Shown here: piece after piece, positions 60,363 to 64,000 of the stretch
Position numbering within the stretch: the first letter of the stretch is position 1
How the letters are laid out: each line of letters starts with the position of its first letter
Source: Enemella dayhoffiae
Lineage (GTDB): Bacteria > Actinomycetota > Actinomycetes > Propionibacteriales > Propionibacteriaceae
Direction of reading: 5' to 3'
Length of the DNA: 64,000 nucleotides
Assembly: GCF_002250625.1 (NCBI RefSeq)
Contig: NZ_NMVQ01000045.1
Coordinates: forward strand, 62,001-126,000
Program-made: the position numbers and the translations under genes
Notes under the pieces: model-generated
What the model was told of the DNA's origin: nothing
Seen by the model: only the letters and a program-made list of their open reading frames with translations
Database searches by the model: none

Positions 60363-62366
60363 GCTGCTGCAGCACCGCCACCGACCAGGGGGCGACCGCG
60401 TAGTGGTCGTGCAACGCGTCGGCCGTGTCTGGGGACCAGAGGTTTCCGAACGATTCGGCCCAGGCCGCGGTGTCGACGATCCGCAGCCAGTCGACGCCCG
60501 GATCGAGTCGGAAGTCGGCGTCGGTGGCGCCGGCGTTGACCAGCAGCAGGAAGTCGGTGTCCCCGCACCCCGAGCCGTCGATGTGTACCGCGACGGCCCG
60601 GTCACCGGCGTGGCAGTGCGAACCGTCGGGGCGGCTGAACAGATAGCTCACGTCGTCATCGTCGAGCACGTGATTGCCATATTCGCGCTGCCGCAGCGAC
60701 GGGTGCGCGTGCCGCAGCGCCATCAGTGAGCGGGTGAAGGACAGCAGCGGGTTGCCCGGCCCCGGGGTCGCACCGATCACGTCGAAATAGGCGTACCCAG
60801 GGTTGTCCGGGTCGACCGGCTCGGCGGTCGGGGTGGGGGAGACCGCCTGGGCCCAGTTGTTCCAGATGCCGACGGTGTCCAGTGACCACGGGTTGTTGTT
60901 GCCGTTCTGGGTGCGGCCGTATTCGTCGCCGGAGACGATCATCGGCACCCCGCGGGAGAACATCAGCACGGTCCAGAACGCCCGGAAGCGGGCCCGCCGC
61001 AGCGCATGGTCACCGCCGGAATCCCAGGCCAGGTTGTCATCGGAGCCGCCGTCGCTGGGTCCGAACGGGTACGCCTGGTCGTTGTGCTTGGTGGTGAAGG
61101 AGACCAGATCCATCAGCGTAAACCCGTCGTGGGCGGTGACGAAGTTGATCGACTTCTGCGGGCCACCCTGGTCGTTGAAGTTGGCGTAGTCACCGTTCAC
61201 CCGCTCGATGAAGTCATCGGTGTTGCCGTCCCCCTTGAGGAATCGGCGTACCGCGTCGCGATATCGGCCGTTCCACTCGCCCCAGCCGGCCGGGAAGTTG
61301 CCGACCTCATAACCCCACAGGTCCCATGCCTCGGCGATCATCTCCAGCTCGTGCTGTTCGGCCAGGTCGATGATCTGCGCCAGCAGCGGATGGGGCGGGA
61401 AGAACCGCTTCTGCTCCTCCCAGTGCTCGCGCTCGAACGCGTTCGGCGTACGCCCCAGCACCGGCGCCAGGTCGAAACGGAACCCGTCGACGCCCATCCG
61501 CTCGGCCCAGTGGGTCAGCGAATCCACCACCAGTCGCTGGCTGGCCGCGGTGGAGAAGTTGACCTGGTTGGAGCAGCCGGTGGCCCCGTCGATCAGCCGG
61601 TGGTCCTTGGTCTGCACGTAGTAGTCGTTGACCGCAAATCCACCCACGGTGGCAGCTCGGCCGGTACGTTCTGGATGCCGTCGAAGCCGGCCGCCCGGGC
61701 GAACAGCTCGCCGAGCCGGCGGGCGCTCGGGTGGGCGGTCAGGTTGCGGATGTGCGCCTCGTAGATGATCGCGTCCTCGGGCGCCAGTCGCGGACGCTCG
61801 CCGGTGGGGGTGTCGTCGACGACCAGCACCGACTTGCCGGCCAGCCGGCCGGTGTCCAGCTCGCGCCGCGGCCGACCGTGGTGCGGGTCGCCGCCGGTTC
61901 CGAACCAGCCCCCGTCGCCGCCGGCCGCCCGTACGTCGGGCGCGGCATGGGAGTGGGTGATCTCGGCGGCGTAGGGATCGATGAGCAGCTTGTTCGGGTT
62001 GAACCGGTGGCCGTCGGCGTCCACGTCGACGACGAACCCGGCAGCGGATCCGCCGCGGGTCCAGTCAGGGTGGGCCGGCCAGTTCGGACCCCAGCAGCGG
62101 AACCCGTACAGGGTGCCGTGCCCGACCCCGGACAGCTCCGCCCGCCAGGCGCCGTCGGGGCCCCGGACCAGATCGAAGTCCGCTATCGGGTCGCTGCCGG
62201 TCGCGTCCCGGTGGATCTCCAGCAGCACCCGGGTGGCCTCGGGGGCGTGCACGGCGAAGGTGGTACGCCCAGTCCGTGCGTCGGGCGTCGGGCCGAGCGG
62301 CCGGTCGGCCCGCGCCCACTGGTCGGGGGCGAACGCGGTCGGGATGGCGGTGGGAGCGTCGGTCAC
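60358..62366 (-). pseudogene. glgX: glgX (glycogen debranching enzyme) with internal deletion and frameshift
   Basis: The N-terminal piece (62366 down to about 61655) has the isoamylase early-set domain (MTDAPTAIPTAFAPDQW; AVHAPEATRVLLEIHRDATG) and EAHIRNLTAHPSARRLGELF. It then runs into AGFDGIQNVPAELPPW and loses frame. The C-terminal piece (from about 61647) continues with GGFAVNDYYVQTKDHRLIDG and keeps the nucleophile (VDGFRFDLAP), the acid/base Glu (MIAEAWDLWG) and the VTAHDGF His-Asp. The segment expected between them, about 110 residues with the YWGY and DVVYNH regions of the barrel, is absent. The enzyme should be inactive. No other glg gene is in view. Confidence 0.85.
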
Positions 62367-62401
62367 GGTCGCATCCTCGCAGGCGGGCCGGGTCAGGGGA
62401 G

Positions 62402-63841
62402 TCAGCGGAAGACGGCCAGCTGCTCGGGCAGGGCGACCGCGTAGTGGCCGGGGACCTCCGGGTCGCGTTCGGCGGGCGACTCGGTGGCCGCGACGGCGAG
62501 CAGTCCGGCGATGGTGAACTGGGCCGGCTCGGCGGCAGTGGTGCCGCTCGGGTTGCAGGCCACGTGGGTGATCCCGCGGAAGTCGACCAGCGGGCGGGTC
62601 GGGTCGGCGCGCTGGTGCCCCCGGAACGTGCGCGGGGCCTCGCAGGCCAGCCAGTGGTCGTCGCCGAGGGTGGTCGGCTCCCCGGTCTCCGGGTCGAGGG
62701 TGATCAGCCGGTTGTTGCTGCCGATCACCGGGGTGTTCGCCGGCGAGCGGACCGCCAGCCCGCCGCTGGCCGGGGCTACCGGGTTGGCCACGTCACGGTG
62801 CCACAGCTCCTCACCGCCGGCGTCCAGCCCGACATAGCGGACCAGGCCGCCGCCGGGGCGTACGCCGGTGCCGCGGTTGGTGCGGGTGAACCCGAGCCGG
62901 TCACCGGTGCAGCTCAACGTCGCGGTGTTTCCCGGGCAGACGAAGGAACGCCCGGTGCGCGACCAGAGCAGTTCACCGTCGCTCAGGTTCACCGACGCCT
63001 GCACCACCTCCGTGGCCGGGAAACTGGCAGCGGTACCGAGCGGGGCGATCCGCGCGGTGACCCGCAGTTGGGCGCCGGTGGTGTCGAACTGCAGGTCGAG
63101 CCAGCTGGTGGCGGGGTCGAGGTCGCGGCCGAGCCAGGCGCTGACCGGCTTCTCCCAGTGACCCAGTTCACCGTCGACGCCGACAAACGTGGCGTTGCCG
63201 CGGCGGATCAGATAGCCGCCGTTGCCCAGGTTGCGTACCTGTTCGACCGGGCCCTGGCGCAGCCGCAACGGGGCCAGGGTGCCCTGCTCCGGGTCGACCC
63301 GCAGCAGGGTTCGTTGGGTGCCCTCGACCCGTTCCACGCAGAACCCGCCGATCACCCGGCAGGGGCCGAGGATCCCGGCGGTGCCGACCGGTTGCTGCTG
63401 CACGACCCGGCCAGTGGCCACCTCGGCCAGCACCAGCGTCTGCAACCCGCGCTGGGGCGGGGTCAGGTAGGCCACCACCGGGTGCCCGGCGAACGTACCG
63501 GAGGTGATCCACGGCTCGCTGCCGTCGCCGACCGACCCCAGGCTGGTCGGCGTACGCCATCGCTCGCGCCCGTCGGCGAGATCGAGAGCGACCAGATCGA
63601 GCTGGTCGTCCCGAGCCGATTCATGGACCAGCACCACCCCGCCCGTCACCACGGGTCGAGAGACCGCGCGGAACGGGATCGTCCAGGCCGGGGTGACGTG
63701 GTGCAGCATCGCCTCGATCGGGGTGGTGGCGCGCAGCGACAGGTCGACCACCAGCCGCGGCTGCGGGCGGACACAGGAGGTGAGCAGCAGCGCGAGCACG
63801 GCGAGCGCGACGATCAACCCGCCCCGCGTACGCCTGCCCAC
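62402..63841 (-). CDS. Lipoprotein with beta-propeller (PQQ-like) repeats
   Basis: A 479-residue protein from GTG 63841. The signal ends in lipobox LLTSC (Cys 23), so it is a surface lipoprotein. Several blade-like units of about 40-50 residues follow, with L-V-A-L-D and x-G-x-x-x-W patterns (DLVALDLADGRERWRTPTSL; LSDGELLWSRTGRSFVC; RLITLDPETGEP), as in PQQ-type propellers. Four to six Cys suggest disulfides. Probably a ligand- or protein-binding scaffold; no catalytic motif is seen. It lies 35 bp upstream of the glgX remnant on the same strand. Confidence 0.82.
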   Translation of the reverse strand: MGRRTRGGLIVALAVLALLLTSCVRPQPRLVVDLSLRATTPIEAMLHHVTPAWTIPFRAVSRPVVTGGVVLVHESARDDQLDLVALDLADGRERWRTPTSLGSVGDGSEPWITSGTFAGHPVVAYLTPPQRGLQTLVLAEVATGRVVQQQPVGTAGILGPCRVIGGFCVERVEGTQRTLLRVDPEQGTLAPLRLRQGPVEQVRNLGNGGYLIRRGNATFVGVDGELGHWEKPVSAWLGRDLDPATSWLDLQFDTTGAQLRVTARIAPLGTAASFPATEVVQASVNLSDGELLWSRTGRSFVCPGNTATLSCTGDRLGFTRTNRGTGVRPGGGLVRYVGLDAGGEELWHRDVANPVAPASGGLAVRSPANTPVIGSNNRLITLDPETGEPTTLGDDHWLACEAPRTFRGHQRADPTRPLVDFRGITHVACNPSGTTAAEPAQFTIAGLLAVAATESPAERDPEVPGHYAVALPEQLAVFR

Positions 63842-63847
63842 CGGGGC

Positions 63848-63853
63848 AGACTA
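63848..63853 (-). promoter_or_regulatory. -10 box for leaderless lipoprotein gene
   Basis: Read on the minus strand, TAGTCT ends 6 nt before GTG 63841. Confidence 0.5.
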
Positions 63854-63917
63854 AGGGTTGCCCGGTCCGTCTCCCTGAGTGCCGGTCAAAGGACGGCCGG
63901 CTGCGCCTGCGGCGGCC

Positions 63918-63923
63918 TACGCT
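63918..63923 (+). promoter_or_regulatory. -10 box for the gene at the right edge
   Basis: TACGCT ends 6 nt before GTG 63930. Confidence 0.45.
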
Positions 63924-63929
63924 GGGGGC

Positions 63930-64000
63930 GTGAGTCAGCCATACGCCGCCGGTCCCAGTGCCCCTTCTTCTGTCGTGATGCCCCCGAGCCCGCTCGATCT
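63930..64000 (+). CDS. Partial gene at right edge, Pro/Ser-rich N-terminus
   Basis: GTG 63930 opens a frame starting MSQPYAAGPSAPSSVVMPPS that continues to the window end (23 complete codons). The leaderless -10 spacing supports the start. The visible part is a disordered Pro/Ser/Ala segment; the family cannot be judged. Confidence 0.55.
   Translation, partial: MSQPYAAGPSAPSSVVMPPSPLD

Overview
The window is a high-G+C (about 70% by eye) actinobacterial chromosome segment. Dense codon-biased genes, GTG/TTG starts, TANNNT -10 boxes placed 6-7 nt before start codons, an Mnh/Mrp antiporter, F420-type oxidoreductase, TamR/tam pair and DUF2510/DUF501 proteins all fit. Gene content suggests Propionibacteriales or a neighbour, but no rRNA is present to prove it. 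The order ispE, TetR, glmU, prs, rplY, pth, mfd, mazG, eno, ftsB/divIC, DUF501 matches my memory of the conserved cluster around Rv1010-Rv1026 in Mycobacterium tuberculosis, so the backbone is core chromosome with extra modules inserted into it.

Layout. 1-0.5 kb: the N-terminal part of a low-G+C, probably acquired gene with a nuclease-like domain, running off the left edge. 0.6-4.2 kb: a MoxR-type ATPase plus VWA pair and a small antitoxin-like protein. 4.3-7.4 kb: ispE, an F420-type oxidoreductase, and the divergent tam/tamR pair with a visible operator. 7.4-11.8 kb: two MFS transporters, an SDR and a TetR regulator. 11.8-17.6 kb: tRNA-Gln, glmU, prs, a membrane-anchored protein, rplY and pth, interrupted by a DUF559-type nuclease gene flanked by two 87-bp palindromic repeats. 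17.6-34.9 kb: an eight-gene, tightly coupled operon containing VWA, tubulin-like, FN3-like, GTPase-associated (GAP1-like) and zinc-ribbon GTPase proteins; this is the best candidate for a poorly described multi-protein system. 35.6-41.8 kb: the complete mnh antiporter operon. 41.9-50.9 kb: mfd (with a 24-bp minisatellite starting at its stop codon), a lipoprotein, mazG, a decayed C39-like protein gene, eno, ftsB/divIC and DUF501. 50.9-54.0 kb: tRNA-Leu, a Bax-inhibitor-1 protein, a 152-bp tandem repeat with variable hairpin tips, a Nudix hydrolase and a zinc metallopeptidase. 54-64 kb: a CoA-transferase, a GT-C type membrane protein, a solitary adenine methyltransferase, a sirtuin, a GNAT, a DUF2510 protein, a broken glgX, a beta-propeller lipoprotein and the start of one more gene.

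Whole-window signals. The heptamer GTACGCC (either strand) is strongly over-represented, about 130 copies by hand count against roughly 15 expected. Leaderless promoters are common. Several convergent pairs share a hairpin that overlaps their stop codons. No rRNA, IS element, prophage or CRISPR array was found.
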